This document shows positions 43,410-56,952 of a DNA stretch of 64,000 bases, piece by piece (position 1 is the first letter of the stretch; every line of letters begins with the position of its first letter). Under the pieces are notes generated by a model. That model searched no databases. It was not told the origin of the DNA and saw only the letters and a list, made by a program, of their open reading frames with translations. The translations under genes were made by a program, and so were the position numbers. Source of the stretch: Gonapodya prolifera JEL478 (lineage: Eukaryota > Monoblepharomycota > Monoblepharidomycetes > Monoblepharidales > Gonapodyaceae). The stretch covers positions 361,959 to 425,958 of the forward strand of contig KQ965749.1 of NCBI GenBank assembly GCA_001574975.1, read 5' to 3'.

Positions 43410-45689
43410 ATGGCTCGGAGAGCCTTTTTGAGCTTCTTTGTTTCCTTGGCCTTATTCGCTCTCGCAGGAAGGGGCGATGCAGCGGCACTTAACCCCCCGA
43501 GGAACAACGTCACGTTCACACCTTCTCGGAGGACGTTGACCGCACCATTAACAGTCTACATCAGTGAGTCCGCAGTTTCTGTCTCACGTACCGAAGGCAC
43601 ATGGTCCAGCGAAGTTTGGCACGTCTCCATAGTTTGGTATGGGCAATGGCCCGACGCTGACAGAGCGATCCTAAATGACTTTATCAAGGGGCTGCAAACG
43701 AGTGACTTCTGGAAAATCAACACCATGTGAGTGTTTCCACCACTGGCTTTCATGCCGAGAAAATGTCGCCACGTGCGCCGATTGGGACCGCTCCGCCACC
43801 TCAACGCCAGGTATTACACAGCAAACGACACAAACCCCGCCAATCGGAAAGACATTTCATCCAGCGTAACATTGGGACCTTCGGTAACTGATAACTACTC
43901 GCTAGGGAAATCCCCGAACGGCCTGCAGCACAACGACATTTCACGAATCGGTGAGTCACATTCATATTCAAACGTCGTCAGTGTTAAGTTGCAATGGAGC
44001 ACTCATATCTGTCTTCCAGTGTACTCGCACATATCGCAGGGAAGACTTCCAACCAACCTCGAAGGTGGCATTTACACAGTTCTCTTGGATGAACATGTCG
44101 CCGAGGGAGACTTCTGCCGATGTGAATACGGTATTATCGAGACCCCGTCACGACCACACGAGGCTAATCGAATCTCAAAATCGCGTGAAATAGTTCACAC
44201 ATCGATTCAGTCGGATTTCCAGGACGCAAAGGACAAAAACAGCACTGTGAACGGAATCGATCCCAACTTTCCAGGTGTTTTTGAAGCTCGTCGTGGAGGG
44301 TGAAACGCACAGGCTAACTCGCATATATATTCTACAGACTACGCGTACGGTTGGATTGGAAACCCAAAGGCTTGTGGTCAAATTACCAGGATGATTGCCT
44401 TCGGATGGCACAACCACCTTTCATCACCAAACGGCAATCCCGGAGTCGACTCCCTGCTTAGCGTTATCGCGTACGAGATTGTTGAGAGTGCGACGAACCC
44501 GGTGAGTGAAGGGGCGCAAGCGAAAATTTGTTTGTCGACGGCTTTAAAGAGGATCGAAACGGTCTGCGTATTCTTCCGCATTGTTGGCAACTAGACCACC
44601 GTCGAAGGTTGGCTAACCGTAGATGGAAACAAAAATGGTGCGTTCATGCACTGTCCATTGTCAAAATCTCCCATCAAAAAAGCTGATCAGGTTCTATATT
44701 ACGGCCCTTGGAATGGCTGATCAATGTCAATGTGATTTGGTAGGAAATGAACCAATTACCCTTCATGGTCACTTATTCATGTATTCCCAGTTACCCACGG
44801 TGCTGGCGTGCAGGAGGATCCGCTGGGATATTGGTACCACGCTCAATGGAACGGTCGAAAATACTTGATTCAACAACACTGGGACCCGAGCAAGCAGCTC
44901 TGCGGTCCAGCTAAGAAGCCACAGCTCAGCGACTGCGCAAAGCAGCATTCTCTTTCGCCGGGCTTTTACTTGGGCGACGATTGCTGTAATTCTAGGTACG
45001 TTACGGAAACTGTGACGGAAGACTAGCTGTTGACAATTTCACTCTCTTTTGCATCTTAAACCTTGCCGATTGCGTTAACGGAGTGATCCGGAAACCTGAG
45101 CTTCTGTTGTTGAACCTGCAGGCGCCGTTATCAACGACGCTCACGAAGATCGTCACATACTTCCCTCAACTGGAAGTTCTTGCGCTCGGCAGGGATGACA
45201 CTTTCAGTGGCAAAATAACCGATGCCATCTGCAGCTTGAAGAGGCTTCAAATACTTTCCTTGTTTTCCATGCCAAACATCACCGGAACAATCCCGGCTGC
45301 CTCGGGGACTTGAAGGATCTCTACATTGTTTCCATTCGAAACAACCCAGGGCTTTCCGGACCAATTCCAACTTCGCTAACGGCGTTGCCAAAGCTGCAGT
45401 TCCTTGGGGTCGCAAACATCAACCACAATGGCACAATACCTGACTTCTCTAAGCTCCCGCATCTGGCGTATTTTGGGGCTCAGAACAACGTGAATGTAAA
45501 GGTGTCACTGTAAGTCTCTCTGAGTGTCACTGCGAAGCAATTCTGATCGATGTTGTACTTGGCGGCCTGCGTTCAGATGCTCTGGCATCCATTAACGCAC
45601 AAACTAGCACCACTCCAGGTGGAGTGAACGGACCGAACCGAGCGTGCGACCTCAGCGGAACGGGAGTTTGCCTCCAAAAAGGTTATTAA
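43410..45689 (+). CDS. Secreted EXORDIUM/PHI-1-like domain joined to a leucine-rich repeat region
   Basis: The ATG at 43410 opens a signal peptide (RRAFLSFFVSLALFALAGRG, cleaved before DAAALNPP). Exons 43410-43563, 43615-43726, 43811-43950, 44020-44130, 44194-44274, 44338-44501 and 44595-44690 build the EXORDIUM/phosphate-induced-1 domain: WHVSIVWYGQWPDADRAILN, SVTDNYSLGKSPNGLQH, TVLLDEHVAEGDFCRCEYG, FGWHNHLSSPNGNPGVDSLL, IAYEIVESATNP. A later exon (about 44793-44995) ends the domain (YLIQQHWDPSKQLC). From about 45060 plant-type LRRs follow: FSGKITDAICSLKRLQILSL, DLKDLYIVSIRNNPGLSGPI, FLGVANINHNGTIPDFS. A cysteine tail (CDLSGTGVC) ends at 45689. The LRR frame shifts by one base near 45300 (GTIPAASGT then a stop, versus LGDLKDLY). 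EXORDIUM proteins are cell-wall or apoplastic growth proteins in plants; the fungal role is unknown. Confidence 0.75.
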
Positions 45690-45873
45690 GGTCCCAAATG
45701 TTTCAGAGAAGACTTGTACTTAAGAAATAGTATTTATACCAATAGCGCCTCGACAGTGACTTCAGCTATGTCTACCTTAGAAATGCTGCATGAGACGACT
45801 CCAAGGTGTCTTCGCAAACAGGATTAATTCGCTTTACTGTAAAAACACCACTTCCCCCCTCCGCTCCAAAGCA

Positions 45874-48800
45874 ATGGCATACTCGCAGCTACTCCCATTC
45901 CATCAACGGATGCTATGCGACCTGGAGAGTTCAAAACAGGACAGCGTGACAGGAAATGTGGACTGGGACGCTCTCGAAACTTCTGTCGATGGAGTTCAAC
46001 CCGCGACCGACGACCCACACGGTTCGCTACTTATCGACGACGACGAGCCTGTGAAAAATGAGACACACAAACTTCTCGAGAGCTCACCATTCCGACAGCG
46101 ATCGAAAACAGGGGAACGAACGGGCTCACGTGGATCACGCGAGGGATCCGGCCGAAGAACAAGTGGGAGAATTGCGTACATCTGACGGGATAGAGTCCAC
46201 GGACTCACCGACAACATCCACAACTGCATGGCAACAACCCGGACACTCCACCGCTCTTTCTGGCACCTTCCCCTGCACAAGTGCAACTGGATACGAACGC
46301 CGACTTCTTACTCGTTGCCACACGAGGCCTCGCGATTCGCCAAATCCTGCTCACTTACATCAAACTACTCTCGCATCCAAACCATCTCGTGTGTCTCGTC
46401 AACGAGAACCAGGCAGAATTGGAAGCGCTTAAGCAAGATCTTGTTGACTCCCGCAAACAAGATGAAATGCACGGCGTGGACCCGAATTTGTGGGGTAATC
46501 CGGACTACTTCAAGATTGTGACGACAGAGACAATGAAATCTGTCAACGATAGGTACGCCACCTCTTCGTCCCCTTGGCCCATCCCGAGCTCAGTTTTAAT
46601 TTCCTTTACCCCAGGGTGGAAGCGTACCTTGAAGGCGGAGTGCTTGCCACAACTTCCTGGATTCTTCTTGCGGACTTCCTCAACGAAGTCGTTCCCGTGC
46701 ACCTGTACCAAGGATTCCTGGTCGCCAGAGCCGAACAGTGAGCTTATTTTTTACGTGCTGGCTGTGCCCTAGTCTGTAGATGGCACGTGCCTTTCACCAT
46801 AGTCGACCTGCAATTATGTCCCCCCGAAATACCAGAATAGACCCTCTCTCGATCGAATCCTTCATCCTCCGCCTTTTTCGTATGCACAATAAGTGCGGGT
46901 TTATCAAGGCATTTTCGGACTGACCAGAGCAGCTCGTGCAGGGAATGTGGAAGCTGGAGAAGTGTATGAGGGTGTTGTTTGTCAGAAAATGTGTCGTGCG
47001 ACCGCGGTGAGTTTGCTTGGGGTGGGGTTAGTGATGAAATTTGTGAGAGTCCGTACAAGAGGGGTCGGGATGACTTGTTTATGAGACCTTCCTCAAGCAC
47101 CACCACGAGAAAGGTTTCAAATTTCCATCGTTCGTTCCATTTACGCCACGGCCTTGCCTCTTTTCATGCTTACTGTCCCTCTCCTCCACTATACGCTGCA
47201 CCAGTTTCCACCTCCACACTTCTCTGTTCTTGTCCGCCCGACAACCACAATTGATCGAGGTGCGGGTGCCTCTGTCGGAGCCCATGCGGACGGCCCAAGC
47301 GGGGCTGGTGGAGTGCCTCGAGGTCACATTGAGGGAAGTGGGAACTGGCGCAATGGTAATTTGTTTCTGTAGATTTTTTCGGGGGGATACACAGTGTCTG
47401 ACTAGCATGATTCTGGAATTAGCTTGAAACGGACAACTTGACTCTTTCGGCCTCACTGCAGCAAGGGTTCGAAAGGAACTTGCAGGACAACTTGACCCGA
47501 GATGGCACTTCTTGTCCGCTCGGACTCGGGTCTTGTGGGGGACATTGGGACGCTGAAGCGACTTCTCGAGTGAGGTTCCGTTCGGACATCTCACATGATA
47601 GAGTGTCCGCCCTGACGCGTCTACCCTAGCTCGCTACTCCACACGTATCCAGTCACTCACCTCCTCCTCCTCGACTCCCTCCTTTTCGCGTCTCCCCCGG
47701 ACCCTCGCAACCCCACCAATCTGCTTCGAAATCCAGAGCGCCATCCTTGGCTTCTTACCGATGCCGGTCAGACTGTGGTCGAAGTGGAACGCAGACGGTG
47801 CTACAGGATGAATCAAGTTGAACAAGTTGCAGAGGGAGCGCCTGGTGCACACCCCGGCTTGCCCCCGAGGACGGCACCCACATTGGACCCACCACCTAAA
47901 TGGCGGGCCTTGTTGGGAGTTCTGTCTAAAGTTCTCGCTGAAAGAGACGCGATAATTGCTCAGGCTGTGGACTTTAGCGGACAGCCGCCAGGTCCCATTA
48001 TCGTTCTTACGAACGGGGATCGTGGGGTGAAGGCTGCACGTGAGCTCACTGAGGGGGCAGGAATTGGTGTGAGGAGAGGTGACGCACTGGGGACAATGCG
48101 GACAAACGGAAAGAGAAAACGGAGAGAGGATGGGGAAGATAGCGAAGCGGAAGAAGAGGATGACGGAGAAGATATTGTCCCAGGGGAAGTAGAGGGAGGG
48201 GAGGAGGCCGTTCAGACTGTGGGCGGCGGCGATAGCGACGGAGAAAGCAAGCGTCGTAGCTGATCAGAGCAGTCGACGAACTTTGAGTGGACTTCGCGCA
48301 CCAGGCAGCTAGGTCTCATCTGGTCGTGATCCAGTACAACCCTTGCTGCTTCGCTACTTGGTCAACTACTTCAAGTGGAAAGGCCGTCTTGGATCCCGGG
48401 GTCGTTCAACGGGGGGAGCATCCACAGCGCAGTCAAACGGGGATGGAGCCTCCTCTCGTGGTCGAGGTGCACCGGGAGCACCTCCGCCAGGAAAGCGAAG
48501 ACGAATCAAGGGACAAAGCCTTCTCAAAGAGAAGGAAGACGGAGGATCAGCTGGGAGTGATGGAGTGGTTGCAGGAAGAGCGGGGCTTTTGGCCCGAGCA
48601 AAGGGGTGGATGCGGACTTTTGAGGAGGAAGGTTCGGAAGTTGCGAAATTGAAAGTACGTCTAAAAAATGATTAGTTGGTGAGGGCGTGCTGATAGTGGG
48701 TAAATTTATTCAGCATCGACTCTTGATCCCTCCCGTTCTGATATCGATCCGTCGACTGCGTCAGACACTGTGGATGAGGACCAACAACCAGTGATTATTG

Positions 48801-50264
48801 TGCGTCCATATTCCAATTCTTCCTCCGCACCACTTCCAGCAGACGACGATTCGCGCTTCTTGGAACGTGTCAAACCGGACTGGATTATTATGGTGGATCC
48901 CGACCCGGGTTTTGTGAGGCGAGTGGAGTGCTACCAGGCCACTAGAGAAGCGGCTCAAGAAGGATCCCTGTTCGGCCGGAGTGCGCATCAGATTCAAAGT
49001 TGAGGGGATCCAGTCTCCTAGTAGAGGAAAGGGGTCCGAATTAGAAAGGAAGATGCTGAAGACGACGAAGAGGATGACGCTGGAAGGAGGAGGGTTAAGG
49101 TCTACTTCATGGTGCATGAGGATTGGTTAGAGGAGCAGGTATTTGAGAGGATCATAAAGGCGAAAAGCGTGAGAAATGTTGCTTTATCGTGTCTGATTGC
49201 GTCTGCTGATAAGCTTTCTAGTACAGAGCGTGGCAATTCCCATTGATTCGGATGGAAGGGTTGTACCTGACGCGGACGACGGCTTATTCGCCAATAGCGG
49301 AATTGCTGGCGGGAGGTCCGTGCTTGGGAGGATCGTTCCAACGGTAAGTGTTTGACCTGTGCGCGAATTCCTGATTGCGCCGGATCCCAAAACGTGGATC
49401 TCGTTCTCAGATTGTCATCGACTCGCGCGAACTCCGTTCCTCCCTTCCGTCCATGCTCCATGCCAAAGGGTATAAGCTCGCAGTACGCACTCTCGAAGTT
49501 GGTGATTACGTTCTGACGCCGAACATTTGCGTGGAGAGAAAGAGTATCTTGGATTGGATTGGATCGGACAAGAATGGTAAATTGCGACAGCCAGACGCCG
49601 CTACTTGTCGCGGCGATGTTGTACTAATCACAGATCACGTATTTTTCTTGAAAGGTATTCCCAGGTGGAGGCGATGAATGCCCATTATAAGTTTCCGACA
49701 GTCTTAATTGAGTTCGACGCAAATAAGGCGTTCTCGTTTCAGGTGAGTCTCCGGAGGAACAGTTCGTGCATATTGTTTTCTCAACGTGCTTTATTCGCGT
49801 CTTGCCAGTCGGCCTCAGATGTGTAATCAGAGATTTCGTTTCAAGACGTGCAATCGAAGCTCACGCTGTTGACGCTCAGCTTTCCAAATTTGCGTTATGT
49901 TTGGTCCCCAAATCCTCACAAAACTGCAGATATGTTCGAAGAGCTCAAGGTAACCTCGTCAAGTTTCTTTACAAAGTCGTATTTGAAGTGCACTAACTGA
50001 TGATTTGCGCCCTGGAAGCAAAACCAAGAAGAGCCAAACCCAGACCACGGAGGTGCTGTCGGAGTGGATAATCTTACAGATCTCACGGTGTCGTTCGCGC
50101 CTGTCCAGCGAGATATTCTTCGAGCGCTTCCTGGAATCATCTCTCGGGCCGCCAAGTTGGTCATGCAGAAATATCGCAACTTTTTGGCGGTATCCAACCT
50201 AAGTGAGGATGAATTGATACGATTGATCGGAACGGAGGACGCCAGAAGGGTGGTGAACATTTAA
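45874..50264 (+). CDS. RAD1: Rad1/XPF (ERCC4) structure-specific endonuclease subunit, with apparent lesions
   Basis: A multi-exon gene from the ATG at 45874 ([17 protein letters not shown]) to the TAA at 50264. The helicase-like N-terminal half includes [80 protein letters not shown] and [18 protein letters not shown]. The ERCC4 nuclease begins at 49411 ([16 protein letters not shown]). Its catalytic ERKxxxD motif is intact at 49534-49554 ([12 protein letters not shown]). Then come [17 protein letters not shown] and [18 protein letters not shown]. Helix-hairpin-helix residues ([31 protein letters not shown]) end the protein. With a Rad10/ERCC1 partner it cuts bubble and flap DNA in nucleotide excision repair and recombination. 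Odd points: an in-frame TGA at 46921-46923 within [17 protein letters not shown], and single-base frame changes near 47484 and 47535. Several splice sites are not resolved. Confidence 0.88.
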
Positions 50265-50427
50265 AAAAGAGACGGTTTGAAATGGCATGGCGAGTCAGCG
50301 TAATAGCATCTTATGACAATGATGAACGATTATTTTGCATCACTGTCTATAAATACACGTTTGAGGGAGATCTGCATCCGGTTTAAAAAGCTTCTTCTCT
50401 CATCTCGCAGTTTCATCAACTGACTTC
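50265..50427. terminator. Convergent 3' ends of RAD1 and KIN1
   Basis: Only 163 bases lie between the two stop codons, so the 3' untranslated regions and poly(A) sites of the converging genes must lie here or overlap. Confidence 0.4.
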
Positions 50428-52703
<2,276 letters not shown>

Positions 52704-53263
52704 CGGTGGATCGCGATGGGTGCAAACGATTGAATACTATCGGTTGTAGTGGATTTGAGAGGGAGTCGTGGGTTTACTGTGAATCCTTGGGCGGAAGATG
52801 GATTGCCAATGCTGATGGTTTGATTCGGCTTGATGGCGGAGTCACACACGAAGTCTCGCTTGATTCCAGCTACGAGCGTTCAGTTGCTACCACCGCAGCG
52901 ATGCGTGCGATGCGAGGGGGAGAGAACGTTGGTGAGTGGGGTTGTTGATGCCTGCGAAGTGACATCTCCGATCAACTGCACGAGACATTACAAATTCACC
53001 AGAAAAATGGGAAATTGCTTGTTGAAAACACCAGCAAAGGCGTAGCATTGGTTGCAAGAGTTCTCTGTGCTGAAATGCGAGTCGTCTCAGCGATAACTAA
53101 TTTGATACTAGATGCGGCATAGCTACACAGACTGAGAGAGTTGCGCATCTTTGTAGAATTCTATATTCGTGGTAAGTTGGAATGCTGTGTTCACCCTTCC
53201 GTCCTTGGGCACCCACCGGAAGGCGGGCACGTCACGCAACTTCCCCCAATATCCACCGACCGA
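52704..53263. promoter_or_regulatory. Divergent intergenic region between KIN1 and the coiled-coil gene
   Basis: About 560 bases shared by two divergent start codons. No named factor site is evident; short plus-strand open frames here look like chance. Confidence 0.35.
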
Positions 53264-55293
53264 ATGACAGCCCTCCACCCTCCCGCACGCTCTTCAGATT
53301 TACATGCGCATCTAACCTCGCCGGACCTTCGTGGCCTCCTCTCGCTCGCTCGCTCAGCTTCTGAGCTTGCCGGTCCTGCATTCGCCAATGTCAAGCCCGG
53401 ATACTCGCCACGCAGGGCGAGTCCCCCACCTCCGATTCTTATTCCGCATTCACCGATCGCAAGACGGACGCATCTCTCGGCTCCCGCGTTCCAGGATTCT
53501 TCACGGACTCAAGCAGAACCCGACCTACACTCTTCCATCTCTGCCGAAGCTTTGGTGTCCTTGGCCGATATAAATGAGTCTCGGAAGGACGAGGGCTCCA
53601 CCCTCGATATCCAACTCGAGGAAGAAGTCGAAGTCGACCCCGACCCCCCTCTGTCGTCCTCCACGTTGTCCGATCACAACATTCCAAGTGTTAGCTCGCC
53701 AAACGTACGGCCCCACTCTCCCACAACGTCGGCAAGCATTTCCAAGGAGCACTTAGATTTGAATGTCCCCAAATCATCGAAACCCGACCCTTCACCTGTC
53801 CACATCTCCGAGACAGCGCGACTTCTCCAAAACATCGTCGCGCACCGAGCAATAGGAAAGAAGGATCTAAAGGCAGCGTCAAACATCTCACGACAGCACG
53901 ATGTGTCAATCAACAATAAACGCCGACTTTCAGAAGAAAAGACGCGATCTCGATCTCCTGCGCCCAGTCCGCGACGCCAAGTTGGATCACCATTACCAAG
54001 CCACCGATTGCGTGCCACACACCAAGATCTCTCTACTGCCGAGGAGGTTAAATTCCAAGCCTTTGTGTCCGAATGGACGACGATCCTCGACCAACAAAGA
54101 AAGGAAAACCTCGCCAGGTGCGAACGAAAGTTGCAGGAGAGCTTAGACATGGTGGAGAGAGAGTGGTCTGCCAGGCGGGACTGTGCGAGGGAAACATACA
54201 AGGTGCGATCCCACTTTCGAATCACAAATGCAATTCCTTTCCGAAAAGCCGATATTCCATTCTGAACCTGCAGACTCAAAGGCGCGGTCTACAACAAAGT
54301 ATGCTTTCTGACGTGCCATCATCTTTATGGATGCTTGATAAAGAGTACAGAGGCATGCTACCGTTGTGGCTTCGAGGCCCAGGTGACTGTTCCTGTCGTC
54401 CTCGAACTTCACCTGAATTCTACACATATCAACACATTACCTTTTCCCACACAGTAACCACACGAACTCCTCCATCCCGCCTTCGTGAAGCGAGAATGAA
54501 AGCTCTCCACACACCACACGATTTCCAAGAGCTCCTGTGCAGAGGCGAACCGGGCTTGTCCGACGGTGAGGGGGACCTGCCGTTGTGTGAGGAACGGAAT
54601 GAAGAGGAAACCTCTACTGCGGAGGTAATGCCGCGCAAAAGGAAAGGATCGAGTGAAAGCGACGCTGCCGATCCGTTGGTGTCGCCGGGGCTCGGGCCGC
54701 ATGCAGACGATCGCCTCGCGTTACCTCACGTCTCGAATGATCCCACCTCACTCGCGCCACTTGCCGACTCCAACTCTAACTTTGACTCTCTTGGAGCTGC
54801 CGACTCGGAGTATGCTATTGTGTACCCAGATGTTGATGGCTCAACTTCGGGAAACTATGTGCTCCATCGGGACGAGAACTGCGTCCTGACCGTGACGAAC
54901 AGGTCGCCGTCACATCCGCGCAAAAAGTTGAAGATGGTGCGGAGCTATTTTGATCGCAAGAGCAGAACGTCTGAAACTTTTGGTGGCGATGTCGCATCGG
55001 ATCACGCTTTGTTCCTGCCATATATACCGACCAGAGCTGAGCCCCACGTAGCAGGGGACGAAGAGGCCGAGATGGATCTAGCGGTGATGAGACTGGCGGT
55101 TGGTGTGGAGGGAATTGTTCGCGGTGTGAGAATATGCCGGGACAACGGATGTAAGAACGACACCGTCGCAAAGGCAGATGAAGTGGAAGAGCTGGTCGAG
55201 GAAGAGCAGACGGAGTTCAACATTTTGGAATTGTTTGCAAGCATTGCGATGAGTTCAGATCGACTCGTCGACGGTGACATTCATATATTTTGA
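53264..55293 (+). CDS. Unrecognised protein with Ser/Pro-rich N-terminus and coiled coil
   Basis: Exons 53264-54202, 54274-54382 and 54455-55293 give 628 residues. The second intron is 72 nt and in frame, so it could also be retained. The start is the ATG at 53264 (MTALHPPARSSDLHAHL). Residues 1-240 are disordered, with many SP sites (ASPPPPILIPHSPIARR) and an acidic run (LEEEVEVDPDPP). Basic SR-like residues follow (KTRSRSPAPSPRRQ). A coiled coil runs across FQAFVSEWTTILDQQRKENL and LQESLDMVEREWSARRD. The C-terminal half is mixed and acidic, with a PRKRKGSSES basic patch and HPRKKLKMVRSYFDRKSR, both possible nuclear signals. It ends in FNILELFASIAMSSD. No known domain is recognised; a nuclear role is a guess. 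Confidence 0.65.
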
Positions 55294-55609
55294 ATTGATA
55301 TGAATCAATTAGCTGTTGTTTTTGTGGTTTCCTCTCCGCAAGTCGTTCGATAAGCAAAGCACTGGGGGGCGGAGGAGGCTTTGCGTACAACCAACTTGGC
55401 AGTTAGGGGTCCAGCCGTACAAGCCGCTTGGGTTGAGTGTGAGTTTTCAAAGCACTGCCACCAATCTTGTACCAATAGTTCCAACTATCAATACACCAAT
55501 CACCTGAAAGAATCACAGCCGCACGTTCGATCTTCAACATCGACGCCCACAACCAAACTCTCCGCCTTCTCCGATACGTCTATCACGGCCATAAACAATA
55601 CTGACAAGG

Positions 55610-56514
55610 ATGGACGGAGAGGATCTTCGAAGGGTAAGTCTGAGCCCCTCGTGATTGAATGTCGTCACCTTTTTGACATTCCTCTTTCCCGAGTAGACGA
55701 GCAAAGCATATGCACACATCCTGCCTCAAGAAATAATTGACGAAATCTTTCAATATCTTCCCCTCTCACTCTTCTACTCCACCTTGAGACACTGCTCCTC
55801 GTGGCGCTCTGCAGCTATGGACGGGCGAATTACGTGCCGCGTCAACCTTGAGATTGTCAATGGCATCGGGACGCCGTGTGCTCGCGATCTCATCAACATG
55901 AAGCCTGGACTCAACATCATTACATCTCAAAACTCCTCGATTTCTCTGGTCAACCTGTGCAGAAGAGCAGGTACAAACTTTGCATAACCTTCAAAGACTG
56001 CGACTACTATGTCTATCTCAGTCTGAGAGGACTTTCGCGCAAGAGGATAGAGGATGATGCTTTGGACTGTCCTCGCTTTCGAGTTCCAGAAGACATTGTC
56101 GATCGCGAAAACGAATCACGGGCCTTTCAACGTCATAACGATCCGGACTTCCCACTGGGACCTGGCGAGGCGGTCGAGTGTGGGCTCGTTGCGTGGTTGC
56201 GAATTTTCTATCTAGAGCCTGAATCGCGTGAATCGGCACTCTGGACGGTCAGAGATCTTCAGGAGTTGGCCTTTCGGGCGGTCGAGCGGGAGTTTGATCA
56301 CCACATATACAGAAGGTTGGAGCGTGACATGGCTCCGGAGCGGAAGTATCCTGAAATGTTGTTGGATAATGCTTACTTCACACCCATTTGCGTGGAAATA
56401 GGAAGCACTTCGCACTCGCTTTACTTGAATAGGGGGTACAGTCACACAATGGAGATGGATGGTATTATAGAATCTTTATGGGAGAATCATGTAACACGAA
56501 AGTACTTTAAGTAA
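55610..56514 (+). CDS. F-box-like protein, frame uncertain in the middle
   Basis: The ATG at 55610 starts an 8-codon exon (55610-55633), spliced over 63 nt to 55697. There the F-box reads ILPQEIIDEIFQYLPLSLFY and STLRHCSSWRSAAM. From about 55890 to 56000 two frames are both protein-like: one reads INMKPGLNIITSQNSSISL and stops at 55987; the other reads HHYISKLLDFSGQP and continues to the stop at 56514 (FKDCDYYVYLSLRGLSRKR; VECGLVAWLRIFYLEPES; LQELAFRAVEREFDHHIYRR). No good intron joins them in phase, so a single-base change or an unusual splice is needed. Substrate-receptor function is inferred from the F-box only. Confidence 0.6.
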
Positions 56515-56739
56515 GGTATCGAATCACAATTCAATTCTATTGTTGCAGAAGGGAGCGCGTGCCGTATGAATGAATGCAGCACTTGGAGTGCCCCGCCACA
56601 TCGTCCACCACCTGATTCATTGATTTCACCATCAATGTCAACGAAAACTAAGCGATCGACTACGAGGTTGATGGAAAACAGTCTCGTGCTACGAGGTATG
56701 CCGCCTTTTCTGTGCTAGCATGCTCACAAACACAAACAG

Positions 56740-56952
56740 TGCCTCTCCATCAAGGAGGCAATCGTACGACGGCTGGTTGAGAAACATGGCGTCGTTACAT
56801 TTGAACTTTACTTGGCATTGCATCCGGAAGTAGAAATGTTATGGCGGAAGGCAAAGGAAGAGTTCTGCAAGCTTTCTGTTCGAATCGTCGAAGAGAATGG
56901 AAGCGAATGCAAATCTGACGCTGAAATGGATAAGATAATGGTCCTCGTTTAA
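56740..56952 (+). CDS. Possible small gene or last exon, unrecognised
   Basis: After a CAG acceptor at 56739, 71 codons are open: SIKEAIVRRLVEKHGVV, then FELYLALHPEVEMLWRKAKE and a Glu/Lys-rich end, with stop at 56952. A plausible upstream exon starts at an ATG near 56636 (STKTKRSTTRLMENS), but its donor is in the wrong phase. It could be a real short protein or a remnant of a larger one. Confidence 0.3.
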   Translation, partial: CLSIKEAIVRRLVEKHGVVTFELYLALHPEVEMLWRKAKEEFCKLSVRIVEENGSECKSDAEMDKIMVLV

